NCBI RefSeq assembly: GCF_905220565.1
Contig: NC_059398.1
Coordinates: 248,001 to 312,000 of the forward strand
Source: Melitaea cinxia
Taxonomy: Eukaryota > Arthropoda > Insecta > Lepidoptera > Nymphalidae
Direction: 5' to 3'
Length of the DNA stretch: 64,000 nt
The translations under genes and the position numbers were made by a program. Shown in pieces: positions 44,085-54,421 of the stretch (position 1 is the stretch's first letter; the number at the start of each line of letters is the position of its first letter). The notes below the pieces were generated by a model. The model was not told the origin of the DNA. It did no database searches and was given only the letters and a program-made list of their open reading frames with translations.

Positions 44085-44118
<34 letters not shown>
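43808..44118 (+). mobile_element. SINE-A, full length with A28 tail
   Basis: AACTGAGGTAGGGCACAGCA start, CTTACCATCAGGTGAGCCG and CCGACCTAGTGACAT end, then about 28 A. The long clean tail suggests a recent insertion. Confidence 0.94.
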
Positions 44119-44120
<2 letters not shown>

Positions 44121-44179
44121 ATGATATTTAGTAGTAAAATATGAGTAGTTAATTCACAAATTTAAACAGAAACAAACGA

Positions 44180-44464
44180 TTTTATTTTTGTGTTACCCAC
44201 ACATTAGGAATTCTAAACATTTTTTTTGAATATCATATCAAAAATTGACCGCTCCAGCGGGGTCCGAACCCGCGTCTCCGACTGACCGTGATAATAAAAT
44301 TTTTATTTTCGGTTTAAGCGAATCATCATATCGAAAATTTCGCTCTAGCGGGTACATCGTTCCATAGCTTAATTGGCTAGAGCGCCGACACGGTCAGTCG
44401 GAGACGCGGGTTCGAACCCCGCTGGAGCGGTCAATTTTTGATATGATATTCAAAAAAAATGTTT
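44180..44464. mobile_element. SINE-V locus 1: hairpin tRNA-like retroelement
   Basis: 12-bp target-site duplication AGAAACAAACGA (44,168-44,179 and 44,465-44,476). Left part is the element tail in reverse (GTGTTACCCACACATTAGG) followed by half of a tRNA-like unit on the minus strand (to 44,290). Right part is a complete tRNA-like unit on the plus strand (44,358-44,430) with the same flank GATATGATATTC. The two arms of about 80 bp are reverse complements with one mismatch and flank a 100-bp centre. Head-to-head duplication within one insertion. Confidence 0.88.
44358..44430 (+). other. tRNA-like unit, folds as a cloverleaf
   Basis: Acceptor stem CGTTCCA/TGGAGCG (7 bp, one G-T), D stem GCTT/GAGC, anticodon stem CCGAC/GTCGG, T stem GCGGG/CCCGC with loop TTCGAAC. 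The anticodon loop ACGGTCA has C at position 33 and C at 37, against the universal U33 and a purine, so a working tRNA is unlikely. It supplies the A/B-box promoter of a SINE. Confidence 0.85.
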
Positions 44465-44476
44465 AGAAACAAACGA

Positions 44477-45454
44477 GTTAAAAATTCATATTTAACTTGA
44501 CTTCAATTTAGGAAAAACATAAAAATCACACAATAAAAAAAAAAAAAACAATAATGTGGTCCACTTTCTACTTAATTATTTTTCTATGATTGCCTACAAT
44601 TTACTTACCCGCATTTTGGGCTAATGGAAATAAAAATTACTGGTAACACTCCCTCGGTACGTCATTTCGGGACATCGAAATTATAAGTTACGAATAACCT
44701 CAATATTATTTTGGAATAACAAGAAATATAAAGTTTTGTATGTACTTACGTGTGAAACGATATTTCTTCAGACTTTTTATTCACTTTGGTATTGTTTTTG
44801 CACCATTTAATTACATAAGAACGGCATTTTGAAGGCAAAGTTACTGTACGAGGCCCCGTGAGATACTAACGAAAATGAGCGTAGTTTGATGCATATGTGT
44901 GCGTGAGCGCGTGTGTTTACTTGAAGGAGCCGAGTTTTGTGGCTTCAGTAACAACAAAGGCCGCGCATTATCTACCTTTTTTTACTTGATCTATGGGTAG
45001 CAGTAGTAGTAGTCCTTCTCGAAAACTTCTAGGTATCATTATTTTTGTAAATTAAAAGACTCAGAATTTCGAATAAAGTAAATAAGCACTTCAAGGCCGA
45101 TTATCTTTAAATATTTTATTAAGTTTGATTCCTACTAGTGTGGAGGCAATTGGATACTTTTTAATGAATTAGCAAAATCAGTTCCATTATTTCAGTTGAT
45201 TGATGACACATTCTTACACCTACACGTTATTAAATAGAAGTGTGTATGTGTACAATTCACACACGGCAGAAGTGAAACTTCTGAAATAAATAAATAAATA
45301 TCTCACACACACGCTCGTTTTTTCCTATGATAAGCAACTTAATGCTTGTGATAAAGGTAACAGCCGGCTGATATAGCTAAATCCTTTTGTTTTGATAAAT
45401 ATATACAGAAATATTACACGTATAAATAAATATAAATACAAATATAACAGATCC
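44477..45454. other. Unique sequence, nothing recognised
   Basis: AT-rich, with a GTGTGCGTGAGCGCGTGTGT stretch at 44,897 and an AAATAAATAAATA run at 45,285. Confidence 0.5.
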
Positions 45455-45540
45455 CCAGGCTCAGACGGGAATCGAACCCGAAACCGGCGGAGTAGAAAGC
45501 AGGTCGATACAAACTGTGTCAACGAGCTAGTCAAAAGTAG
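45455..45540 (-). mobile_element. SINE-R (tRNA-derived), head
   Basis: Minus strand: TTTGACTAGCTCGTTGACAC (A box side), CTTTCTACTCCGCCGGTTTC and GGGTTCGATTCCCGTC (B box), then CTGAGCCTGGGGATC. Relatives at 50,222 and 57,355. Confidence 0.78.
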
Positions 45541-45741
45541 CTTATGGAAGATATAATTTTTAAACGGTTTTATTTAGCTCACCCCGTTTGTTTTATTTTT
45601 TTTATTTTTTATTTATTCTTGGGTCAAATTTAGTAATTCAAATTTCACCCTCTTCCTGTCAACCGATTAATCTGAAATTTTGTATACACTTTGGATTTTG
45701 GTGACAATACAATTAAGTTTATTCATTATCATTATAAATTC

Positions 45742-46335
45742 AAGATGGCCGCCGCTACAAAATGGCGGATAATTTATGTTTTATTAATCCCATCAATATG
45801 GGTATCAAATGAAAGGGCTCAACAAGCAGAATACAATATACTATATAAAATTGAAATCCAAGATGGCGGCCGCTACAAAATGGCGGATAACGTAGGTTTT
45901 ATCAATCCCATCAATATGGGTATCAAATGAAAGGGCTCAACAAGCAGAATACAATATACTATAAAAAATTGAAATACAAGATGGCGGCCGCTACAAAATG
46001 GCGGATAACGTAGGTTTTATCGATCCCCTCAATATGGGTATCAAATGAAAGTGCTCAACCAGTATAATCAATGTACTATATAAAATTAAAATCCAAGATG
46101 GCGGCCTCTACAAAATGGCGGATAACTTAGGTTGTATCAATCCCATCAACATGGGTATCAAATGAAAGGTCTCAACAAGTAGAATACAATTTACTATGCA
46201 AAATTGAAATCTAAGCTGGCCGCCGCTACCAAATGTCTGATAACAATTTTTTATCAATCCCACCAATATGGGTATCAAATAAAAGGGCTTGACAAGAAGA
46301 ATACAGTGCACTATACAACCTCAATATTTAAGATG
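45742..46335 (+). repeat. 118-bp tandem array with AAGATGGCGGC motifs
   Basis: Units start at 45,742, 45,860, 45,978, 46,095 and 46,213 with a stub at 46,330 (spacings 118, 118, 117, 118, 117). Each has AAGATGGCSGCCGCTACAAA then AAATGGCGGATAA, then CATCAATATGGGTATCAAAT. Units 2 and 3 are closest to each other, and unit 5 is the most decayed. AAGATGGCGGC is the known YY1 binding consensus and contains the Pho core; each good unit has two such sites about 18 bp apart. No coding. Confidence 0.95.
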
Positions 46336-46410
46336 GACCTTGCAATAATGAAGCACTAAATGAATTAAACAGAATGCGAAATAAAAACTAAAAACTAGAA
46401 AATAAAAATA

Positions 46411-47154
46411 GGTAAAAAAACTTTTTAAGTTAAACGGTTTTATGTTAAACATACATTGCAATGTTTAAGATAAATGTACTAAAAACCAAAAAATAATAAA
46501 ATAGATACAGTCGTGGGAATTATAAACATATGCATAGACTAGACTAAAATAAAACCGTGGGGCACGTCAATTGTCTACAAATTATCGACTTAATGTGCGA
46601 TAGAAGAATCGTTTAATTCGTCGTTAAAATAGGCAGTTGGCCCGCAGACGGTGAGGAAATTACTTACTATTTTCTTGCTCATGGAAATTCCAATAGTTAT
46701 ACACTCCATGTAAATAAAAGAGATGTTTCAACTAGTTTATCGTTGGACATTCACACTGCTGGCTGGCGAGGAATCGTTTCACTGCTCGTAGTTTGTCTTT
46801 AATCGACAAAACATATGATAAAAGTACTACTCGCTCACCACTATGAAACCCTAAAACTCGCTTATAATCGAGCTTGCTAGTTTGTTTCCACATTCTAGCC
46901 CTACTTATCACACGTCCATCGTTGTCGGTTGAACAACTGCCTAATTATAGTGTATTATTACAAAACAAACATTTTAATCAACGATTGTAGACAATTGACG
47001 TGCCCCACGGTTTTATTTTAGTCTAGTCTATGCATATGTTTATAATTCCCACGACTGTATCTATTTTATTATTTTTTGGTTTTTAGTACATTTATCTTAA
47101 ACATTGCAATGTATGTTTAACATAAAACCGTTTAACTTAAAAAGTTTTTTTACC
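46411..47154. mobile_element. Foldback DNA element with long inverted arms (744 bp)
   Basis: TA dinucleotides flank it (46,409-46,410 and 47,155-47,156). The left arm starts GGTAAAAAAACTTTTTAAGT and runs about 165 bp to ATTGTCTACAA; the right arm (from about 46,987) is its reverse complement almost without change. The 400-bp centre has no transposase frame. TA target and long arms fit a non-autonomous Tc1/mariner-type or foldback element; the class is inferred. Confidence 0.88.
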
Positions 47155-47185
47155 TATTTTTTTTAATTCTCCATAATGTGTAATT

Positions 47186-47344
47186 GCGTCTTCGGTGCGA
47201 CAAAGCCAGCCCTGCGGTCACCGACCCGCCTGCCCAGCGTGGTGACTATGAGCAAAACACATGAGTTCACGTTATTTTTGGCGTAAACTTGTGGAGGCCT
47301 ATGTCCAGCAGTGGACTGTATAGGCTGTAATAATGATGATGATG
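47186..47344 (+). mobile_element. SINE1, 5' truncated
   Basis: 11-bp target-site duplication AATGTGTAATT (47,175-47,185 and 47,345-47,355). Only the 3' half: GCGTCTTCGGTGCGACAAAG to AGCAGTGGACTGTATAGGCT and (GATGAT)n. It landed 20 bp from the foldback element. Confidence 0.95.
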
Positions 47345-47355
47345 AATGTGTAATT

Positions 47356-47867
47356 AATTCTATCTCTTTCTCTCGTCGATTTTTTTTATTTACGTGTTTG
47401 TTTCTTTATCGTGACGATTTACGTTTCATCGAGTTTCAAATAAAACGTTTCTAAAGAAATGTCACAAAAAAAATTCAATGAATCTAAAATAACTCATCTT
47501 AATAATCGTGTCGTTGCTATGAAGGTCGTTCAGTGTGCCAGAGGTCGTTTAGTGTAAAGGGTTCAGTTACTATTTGCGTAGTCGTTGACTGCCGTCTCTC
47601 GAAAGTCACGAGCCGTCGGGTCGGGCGGGCATTTCAATTAAGCGATCGGCATCTTATGAAATAGATATAATTGCTATACACCTAATAAGTATGAAAAATC
47701 AACTGGTCCATTTTATGTTTAGACTATTAATCACAACTTAATTATATTAGATACGAAAAACTGCTTTCTCTAGATTAGTAAGATGTCGTCAAATCGAATT
47801 AAAGTAAACCAGTATTTTTGATTTTTTGTGTATCAATATTCAAATTAAAAACGTTTTCCAGATAATT
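47356..47867. other. Unique sequence, nothing recognised
   Basis: A GC-richer stretch at 47,580-47,640 (GTCGTTGACTGCCGTCTC, GGTCGGGCGGGC) without a gene. Confidence 0.5.
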
Positions 47868-48177
47868 GCGTTTGCTAGCAAATGAAGAAAACCGACATCA
47901 ATAACATCGAAAAGTAATACAATGTAAGTAGACGAAAAAAAATAATTAACAAACGCACTAGTCGTCACTACGATTTTCGAGGGTTCCTCTCGATTTTTCT
48001 GGAATTCCATCATCAGATCCCGGTTCCCTTATCATGGTACCACACTCGGGATATCTCCTCGGGACTTGGGACTTCCAACAAAAAGAAAAAAAAAGAATTA
48101 TCCAAATCGGTTCATAAAAGACGAAGTTCATATACGGTCGAATTGAGTAACCTCCTCCATTTTTGACGTCGGTTAAA
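47868..48177 (+). mobile_element. P-repeat, complete (about 310 bp)
   Basis: GTTTGCTAGCAAATGAAG, AAAACCGACATCAATAACAT near the left end and TTTTTGACGTCGGTTAAAA at the right end, an inverted pair. The body has CATCATCAGATCCCGGTTCC and CAAATCGGTTCATAAAAG. Confidence 0.82.
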
Positions 48178-48351
48178 AATACAAGACTTTGCGTCTAAGC
48201 GACAGGATTACAAAGAAATACGGCTAGAACTTTCTTGATCGATAAAATATTAATGCAATATATATTTATTAAGTAGACATATCCGCACGATACCCGTAGT
48301 GTACGGCGGATTTGACATTAGCTCTTTCTTTTGAAATTTTTTATACCGAAA

Positions 48352-48543
48352 CTAGCTGACCCCTCAAACGTTGTTTTGCCATATACGCCCCCTTAATCCC
48401 CCCATATAACTTAGAGGAATGAAAAATAGATGTTGTCTAATTCTCAGACCTACCCGATATGCACACAAAATTTTATAAAAATCGGTCCAGTCGTTTCTGA
48501 GGGCTATTGTAACTAACATTGTGACACGATTTTATATTTAAGA
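48352..48543 (-). mobile_element. Helitron, non-autonomous
   Basis: Minus strand starts TCTTAAATATAAAATCG and ends TTGAGGGGTCAGCTAG. Same family as 15,192 and 63,163. Confidence 0.85.
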
Positions 48544-48589
48544 TTTATTTTGTCATTATATAGGAATGATCTAGAAATAGTGGCAGTGG

Positions 48590-48785
48590 GTTGGTTATCT
48601 GTGTCGCAGTACCGATGGCCGTTGAAGCGGACGAGTCCCGGAGTGGAGACCGTGTCTTGGCAAACGCAGTGTGGGACGTCCTCGGGCCCGTTGGACCGAC
48701 GATCTACGTAAGATTGCCGATGTAGGATGGATGAGGATTGCGGAAGACCGGGATGGACTACAACAGGCTGAACTGACTGTTCTAC
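48590..48785 (+). pseudogene. RTE LINE C-terminal fragment
   Basis: GGCAGTGGGTTGGTTATCTG, GACCGTGTCTTGGCAAACGC, ACGATCTACGTAAGATTGCC and AGGATTGCGGAAGACCGGGA align with the coding strand of the RTE at 63,417-63,650, with small indels that break the frame. Confidence 0.85.
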
Positions 48786-49142
48786 GGATTGAGGTTTGAC
48801 AGCCTTGGTTTTATAGGCGCCTCTAAAGTTTCTCACGTAATTTAAGATGGCGAGACTTTATATTTATTTAAAACAAAATACGTAGGTAGCATAACAGTCA
48901 GCTGTTACCTATAACACGAGCGTTAAATTATCTTAGGAACAGGCGACCGTGTGTATGTTATAAGATATTTATTCATGCATTATTTATTGACCTTAATTGA
49001 GTCTGTGTTGTTTATTGGAAACCTAATCTATTTAATTTATTGTGTTTATTTATCACGGCCCCGGGGCTCTAATTAACATCACGATTGCAATCAAACTATA
49101 TTTGACGTATCACTACAGCTAGTACTGTTTATCGATTAACTT
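48786..49142. other. Unique sequence, nothing recognised
   Basis: AT-rich, with an isolated CACGGCCCCGGGGCTC at 49,054. Confidence 0.5.
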
Positions 49143-49362
49143 CGGCAGGGCACAGCAGAATATCTCGTGTTCAAAATCTGGAGCAATGGTAATGGTTGTG
49201 TTCGAGTCATGTTGTGTTCCTGTGGTGAGTTAGGAGGTCAGAGGTCCTGGGGAGGCTACACGGTCGGCTACACGCTTGGGATGCTTGTGGTGTTGCAGGT
49301 GTCTATATGCTACGGTAACAGCTTACCGTTTACCGTACCACATTTGTATAAAAAATTACTAT
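49143..49362 (+). mobile_element. SINE-A, decayed
   Basis: CGGCAGGGCACAGCAG start, GTGTTGCAGGTGTCTATATG and GCTACGGTAACAGCTTACCG. Confidence 0.8.
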
Positions 49363-49526
49363 TTAGATTAGATTTAGAAACATGATTCCATCTCTAATCT
49401 CATAGAAACTAAATGGAATAAATCAAATAAATCAATCGATAGCCTCTAAGAGCCTGATGAAAAAAGGAATAAAATGAATTATTAATTAGTATATTTTATT
49501 ATTTACTATTAAACTAATTTAAATTT

Positions 49527-49750
49527 TTTGTTTGTGCAGTCCTTGTGGGTCTCCCCACCGTGCCTCGGAGAGCACGTTAAGCCGTCGGTCCCGGTTGTTA
49601 TCATGTACACCTGATAGCGATCGTTACTCATAGTAGGGAATATATCCGCCAACCCGCATTGGAGCAGCGTGGTGGATTAAGCTCTGATCCTTCTCCTACA
49701 TGGGGAAAGAGGCCTATGCCCAGTAGTGGGATATTACAGGCTGAAACGTG
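49527..49750 (+). mobile_element. SINE-M, 5' truncated
   Basis: 10-bp target-site duplication ATTTAAATTT (49,517-49,526 and 49,751-49,760). Very close to consensus from TTTGTGCAGTCCTTGTGGG to GGCTGAAACG, so young. Confidence 0.93.
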
Positions 49751-49763
49751 ATTTAAATTTACA

Positions 49764-49999
49764 TCTAATATATAAAACCAATATCTAATATATAAAATAA
49801 CATCTATATTTCATCCCCCTAAATGTTAAGGGTAGTGCACCACTAATTTTTTTTAATTTTTAGATAAATTATTTATTTTTTATTTTATTTTGATTTGGCG
49901 TTGAAAAATATATACAACCCTAACTTTTCTCCCTTCTACTACCAACCCCTATTTTTAAATAGCGTTTAGCGGCAAGACAACGTTTGCCGAGTCAGCTAG
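49764..49999 (+). mobile_element. Helitron, non-autonomous, with doubled 5' end
   Basis: TCTAATATATAAAACC at the start and again TCTAATATATAAAATAAC at 49,793; end GCCGAGTCAGCTAG before T. Relative of 23,458-23,768. Confidence 0.85.
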
Positions 50000-50024
50000 T
50001 ACATATTATAAATATATAAATAAA

Positions 50025-50215
50025 CTAGCTGAACTTCGTATCACCTTATTTTTTTCTGAAATATAATAATAACATAATATATCAAAATAAAATATAGCCT
50101 ATCTTTTAAGTTGGATCTAACTGCACACGGTGTGCAAATTTGACTAAAATCGGTTAAGTAGTTTAGGAGTCCATTGAGGACAAACATTGTGACACGAGAT
50201 TTATATATATTAAGA
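50025..50215 (-). mobile_element. Helitron, non-autonomous
   Basis: Minus strand starts TCTTAATATATATAAATCTC and ends GATACGAAGTTCAGCTAG. Confidence 0.82.
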
Positions 50216-50221
50216 TATTTA

Positions 50222-50312
50222 TACTACACCCAGACTCGGGGTGGGAATCGAACCCACAACCCTCGGAGCAGAAAGCAGTGTCACTACGAACTGCGCCCAC
50301 GGGCTAAAATAA
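50222..50312 (-). mobile_element. SINE-R (tRNA-derived), head
   Basis: Best-preserved member: minus strand TAGCCCGTGGGCGCAGTTCG (A box), CTGCTTTCTGCTCCGAGGG, GTGGGTTCGATTCCCACC (B box), GAGTCTGGGTG. Confidence 0.85.
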
Positions 50313-50484
50313 CAGCAAAGGGGAATTGAAAACAATGTAGTGATTCCTTAGTTAAAGTATTCTTACTGGCGACAATCATCGACATCTCTTCTATAGAGTT
50401 ATTTCGCTTATATTATGAAGTGATTTTTTTTTCTTTTTTGATTGATCTCGTTTATTACGTGAGCGTGTATACTTTATTCAACTA

Positions 50485-50690
50485 CTAGCGACCCGCCCCG
50501 GCTTCGCACAGTTGCAAAAACTATCAGTGTTCCTCTACTATATTATGCATGTATTATACATATAATCCTTTCTCTGGAATTATTATATTTACTTTAGAAA
50601 ACTGCATCAAAATCCTTTGCGTAGTTTTAAAGATCTAAGCATACATACAGCGGGAAGTGACTTTGTTTTTTACTATGTAATCATAAATAT
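50485..50690 (-). mobile_element. Helitron-like element without the TA run
   Basis: GCGACCCGCCCCGGCTTCGC and TCAGTGTTCCTCTACTATAT parallel 3,354 and 16,704. Minus end GGGTCGCTAG. Confidence 0.7.
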
Positions 50691-51056
50691 CTACTGCCTG
50701 TGACTAACTGGCGTATAAATATAATTTATGACTTCTAATAAAAACTTAAAATAATGAAATATTTCACGCTGTAGGTACGTAACTAAAATAGTTGCTAGAA
50801 TATTAACGATTCTCTCACAAACAACAAGAGGTCTGTAATCGGATACTCTCAGACATCTCTGATAGGTATGCCTCAATAGTCAATTCTTGTCACAAATGTT
50901 TAGAAATTTTGAAAGGGTTATAAGATACTCCTAACCAAGCAATGCATGTTAATCTTTCTGAGTAAAAGTTACATCGTGATGTTTATCTTGTTTGACGACA
51001 TAGTATGAGAGTTACGATAAATGTATACATATTATTGTCGATTACTCGAGAGTCTC
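50691..51056. other. Unique sequence, nothing recognised
   Basis: AT-rich DNA. Confidence 0.5.
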
Positions 51057-51240
51057 AATTTAGCCTATCGCCGTCCACTGCTGGACATAGACCTCCTCAA
51101 TTTCGCGCAGACATCCCGATTTTCCGCAATCCTAATCCAGTCTACACCGGCAATCTTGGTCGTCAGTCCAGCGGGCCGGAGGACGTTCTTCATAGCATTT
51201 GCCAACACGCGGTCTCCACTCCAGGACACGTCTAGTCCAC
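51057..51240 (-). pseudogene. RTE LINE C-terminal fragment, decayed
   Basis: GCCGTCCACTGCTGGACATA, ATTTTCCGCAATCCTAATCC, GCGGGCCGGAGGACGTTC and CACGCGGTCTCCACTCCAGG match 63,425-63,600 with many changes and a gap. Confidence 0.82.
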
Positions 51241-51904
51241 AGGAGTCTACACTACAGTAAAAGTTGGACACCCAGCAAAGTGGGTACAAGAACTTTTTGC
51301 ATCAATTTAGCAGACTATAATGTTGCTTACTTGAAAAATTTGTTGAATTCATTTCGAAATAAATTTGTTCCAGTCAAGCTTGAAATCGGCTTTGCCGGTA
51401 ATACATATAAATCATAGAACCGGGGCAGTGAGTTCCGTAGGCCGTGATGACCGCCGCTATTAGGCCCGAGGGACGTAATAACTCAGGTCGGAAAGCATTA
51501 GCGTAAGTTATGTCCGATATCCACACCTTCAAATGTATGTGATACTAGCTGTCTTGCCCTGTTTCACTTGAGTTTTGATACCCATCGATTAGTTGGTATT
51601 TATGATGGCTGACCTATTTTTTGGTAATATGTTAATTGAAAATCTGTCACATTGTAAGGATTAACCCGGTATGAAAATACACACAGAATACTAAAAAAAA
51701 TGTTTGTGTAAGTTATACAAATAATTTTTCCATAATTAAACTGAATTCCTTACCGGCATAACAGCCATAGTGAGTGACGGAGTGAGTTATTGTGTGGTTG
51801 GAATCAATTATTATTTTAATATAAATTTGAATTTAGTAGAATGTTTCCGATGCCGTATTTCATGCGCGATATTAACAATTTTGTATTAAAAATTAGTTAA
51901 TTTT
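51241..51904. other. Unique sequence, nothing recognised
   Basis: Includes TAGCTGTCTTGCCCTGTTTC at 51,546, Helitron-end-like but incomplete. Confidence 0.45.
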
Positions 51905-51995
51905 TAAAAATAACTTTTATCGCGGTTTATTAAGTTTTTTAGATGTCCGACGTTTCGGATACTTTACAGCAACTATAGTCACGGGAGGAAATAAG
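51905..51995 (+). mobile_element. Fragment of the GACGTTTCG repeat
   Basis: TTATCGCGGTTTATTAAG, TGTCCGACGTTTCGGATAC and CTATAGTCACGGGAGG. A related, better delimited element is at 56,705-56,823. Confidence 0.65.
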
Positions 51996-52034
51996 CTGAA
52001 GTGAGGGTAGTTAATTTTTTTAATTGTAACCTAG

Positions 52035-52185
52035 TACCTGCGGAGTTTTTTTGCTAGTTTTCTTTTGTGCAGAATCTACATTGCGAATCGGTCGTAGCTT
52101 CACTTTTAAAAATAATTAATAGCTTAATTTGTGATTCGAAGGTGCTTTTGAAGACTATTTGAATAAAGCTATTTTGATTTTGAAT
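52035..52185 (+). mobile_element. LINE-D 3' end
   Basis: TGCAGAATCTACATTGCGAA, GTCGTAGCTTCACTTTTAAA, ATTTGAATAAAGCTATTTTG and ATTTTGAATG. Confidence 0.82.
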
Positions 52186-52653
52186 GCGAATCATGGCTGT
52201 GTACACAACTCGTCTACTCATTAAATCATCCTCCATCCTTTCCCGTAAGATAAATTCCACATCAAAATAATTCTTACTTAATGTATACCCTTAACGAAAA
52301 ATCAACCAATAAAGTGTACACTTCAAAAATATTTAATTATATTCCCTACAGCTCACTTTACAGAGATTATGGATCTTACGAGTTCTTACAAGTCTACGAG
52401 GCGGAGTTCCAACACCCACTCGAGGCTTATATTAAGTAAGGAGTGCTCACTTCAGACACGCCTTGAAGTTCACTCGAAGATCGCAGATTTAGGAGATTTA
52501 GCGTTTTGACATGAAGATTATGTCGTTGTTAATTTAGTTTGTGAATGTTTATTGTTGTAGAGTGCTTATTAAGTTAAATGTCTTAATTTTGTGGTTAATT
52601 AGCTGACGCGACAGATAACGTCTCATTTTTGGAACTGTCCGTCGCATAACGTT
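52186..52653. other. Unique sequence, nothing recognised
   Basis: AT-rich DNA. Confidence 0.5.
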
Positions 52654-52666
52654 TATATTATCGTCA

Positions 52667-52939
52667 TCATCATCATCATCAGCTCAGCCTATTGCAGTCC
52701 ACTGCTGGACATAGGCCTCCCCAAGTTCGCGCCACACATCCCGGTCTTCCGCAATCCTCATCCAGCCTACACCGGCAATCTTACGTAGATCGTCGGTCCA
52801 ACGGGCCGGAGGACGTCCCACACCGCGTTTGCCAAGACGCGGTCTCCACTCTAGGACTCGTCTGATCCAACGGCCACCGGTCCTGCGACACATGACCAGC
52901 CCACTGCCACTTCAACTTGCTAATTCTGCTAATTCTAAA
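52667..52939 (-). mobile_element. RTE LINE, 5' truncated to 273 bp
   Basis: 13-bp target-site duplication TATATTATCGTCA (52,654-52,666 and 52,940-52,952). The minus strand encodes RRVLEWRPRLGKRGVGRPPA and RWTDDLRKIAGVGWMRIAED up to the stop after QQWTAIG, then the tail GGCCTATGTCCAGCAGTGG and (GATGAT)n. Near identical to the 63.4 kb copy, so recent. One small deletion near MCRR relative to that copy. Confidence 0.96.
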
Positions 52940-52952
52940 TATATTATCGTCA

Positions 52953-53345
52953 GTTTTTCTTAAATTTAAGCTCAATGGAACGATTGATTTGGAACTCCAA
53001 GAAACAAACATGAATAAAGAAAGAATAGAAAAGAAATAAAAAAAAATATCGATAAAGAAAGAAATACATAAATGTATAGGAGAGAATGACTGTTTAAAAC
53101 GTGTAAGCAACTCGTTTTGGATGGCGCTTACGACCTTTTTCACTAGACCGTGACCATCGTCGATAGAACAAATCACAACGACCTACCTTTCTACGAATTT
53201 TCAAAAGTATCACTTCTGCCGTTTGCGAACTGTACACACACTTTTTTTATTAAAATTACATATTGGCTTTTTCCGTTCCGTTTTATCTGCATAAAAAATA
53301 AGTATTTTTTTTTAATATTATTTATTTACTAAACTTAATTTACAA
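52953..53345. other. Unique sequence, nothing recognised
   Basis: AT-rich, with an A-rich AAAGAAATAAAAAAAAATATC patch at 53,029. Confidence 0.5.
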
Positions 53346-53660
53346 ATTAATTCGTCACTAATTCCAAATTACATCTTTGTGACGTTTGCAGTCGAAACAC
53401 TTGGACCTTGGAGTAGCAGTGCTAAAAATTTTTAAATGAGATAACTCCTCGCCTTATTGCCTCCACTGGTGACAAGAAGGCTGATGTATTTTTTGCCAAG
53501 AGAATCGGAATAGCGATTCAACGGGGAAATGCTGCCAGCATTCTTGGCACGATTTCACGCAGACATGATTTATACCAAAACTATCTGTAAATACTTAGTT
53601 CTTAAGTTGTGAATTGTAAATATGTATAATGTTTAATACATTTTTTATTGATTTACAAAT
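53346..53660 (+). pseudogene. 5'-truncated copy of the endonuclease-bearing retroelement
   Basis: Starts in ATTCGTCACTAATTCCAAAT and follows 56,369-56,690 closely to the stop and 3' UTR (GTTGTGAATTGTAAATATG). Frameshifts at about 53,428 (extra A) break the frame. Covers about the last 85 codons. Confidence 0.9.
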
Positions 53661-54157
53661 CGTATAAGAGAAAAAGTATTATAATTGTAACGAATTTGTG
53701 TCGTAGGTGCGGATATCTACGAGATATCGTTTCGTACGGTGCCGATGTTTCAAAATGCGCGCGCCTTGGTGCGAAAGCGGTTTAGTCTGATTAACGTCTG
53801 ATAACGTCTCCTTTAACGTCATTCAAGAAAGTATCCCGTCACGTGTCGAGATCGTGACGATGCTAGTTCGCGTGGTGAAATAATTAGGTTTAAAGAATTT
53901 TATTCTCAAAAAGAAAAATTCACTTACATGGGAACAATATAATAAATGTAATGATACAAATATTCGCTATATAGGTAGGTACTTAGTTAACGGAATAGAG
54001 TATAACTAAGTCATAATATTTTAATCAGTATAAAAGTGGGTTTCTCTATAATATGTTTTGATAGTTGAGACTTAAATCCATTAACTGTAAAGTTAATGGA
54101 AGTGTAGTTAAATTAATGTTTTGATACACTTTAGATTTATATACTATATTTAAGTAA
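53661..54157. other. Unique sequence, nothing recognised
   Basis: A GC-richer stretch at 53,700-53,880 (GATATCGTTTCGTACGG, GCGCGCGCCTTGGTGC) has no frame of note. Confidence 0.5.
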
Positions 54158-54421
54158 TCAACCGACTTCCGAAAAAGGAGGTTCTCAATTAGATTGCATT
54201 TTTTTAATGTATGTTACATCAGAACTTTTGACTGGGTGGACCGATTTCGATGAATTTTATTTTAATTAAAAGGTATTGCGTGTCATGTGTTACCATTTAA
54301 ATTTAATTGAGATCTAACCAGTACTTTTAGAGTTATATCTAATATTGCGTATTTACTTGACTATTTTTTCGTCTACTTACCTTGTATTACTTGTCGATGT
54401 AGTTGAAGTCGGTTTTTTTTT
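54158..54421 (+). mobile_element. P-repeat, complete
   Basis: CAACCGACTTCCGAAAAAGG start, ACATCAGAACTTTTGACTGG, TATTACTTGTCGATGTAG and inverted end TTGAAGTCGGTTTTT. Confidence 0.85.

Noticed and set aside
44358..44430. Functional tRNA-Thr (GGT) gene
   Set aside because: C at position 33 and at 37, location inside a retroinserted dimer with target-site duplication, and a second copy with the same defects.
45691..45930. 79-codon ORF across the 118-bp array
   Set aside because: Follows the tandem units with repeated peptide blocks and is not kept in later units.
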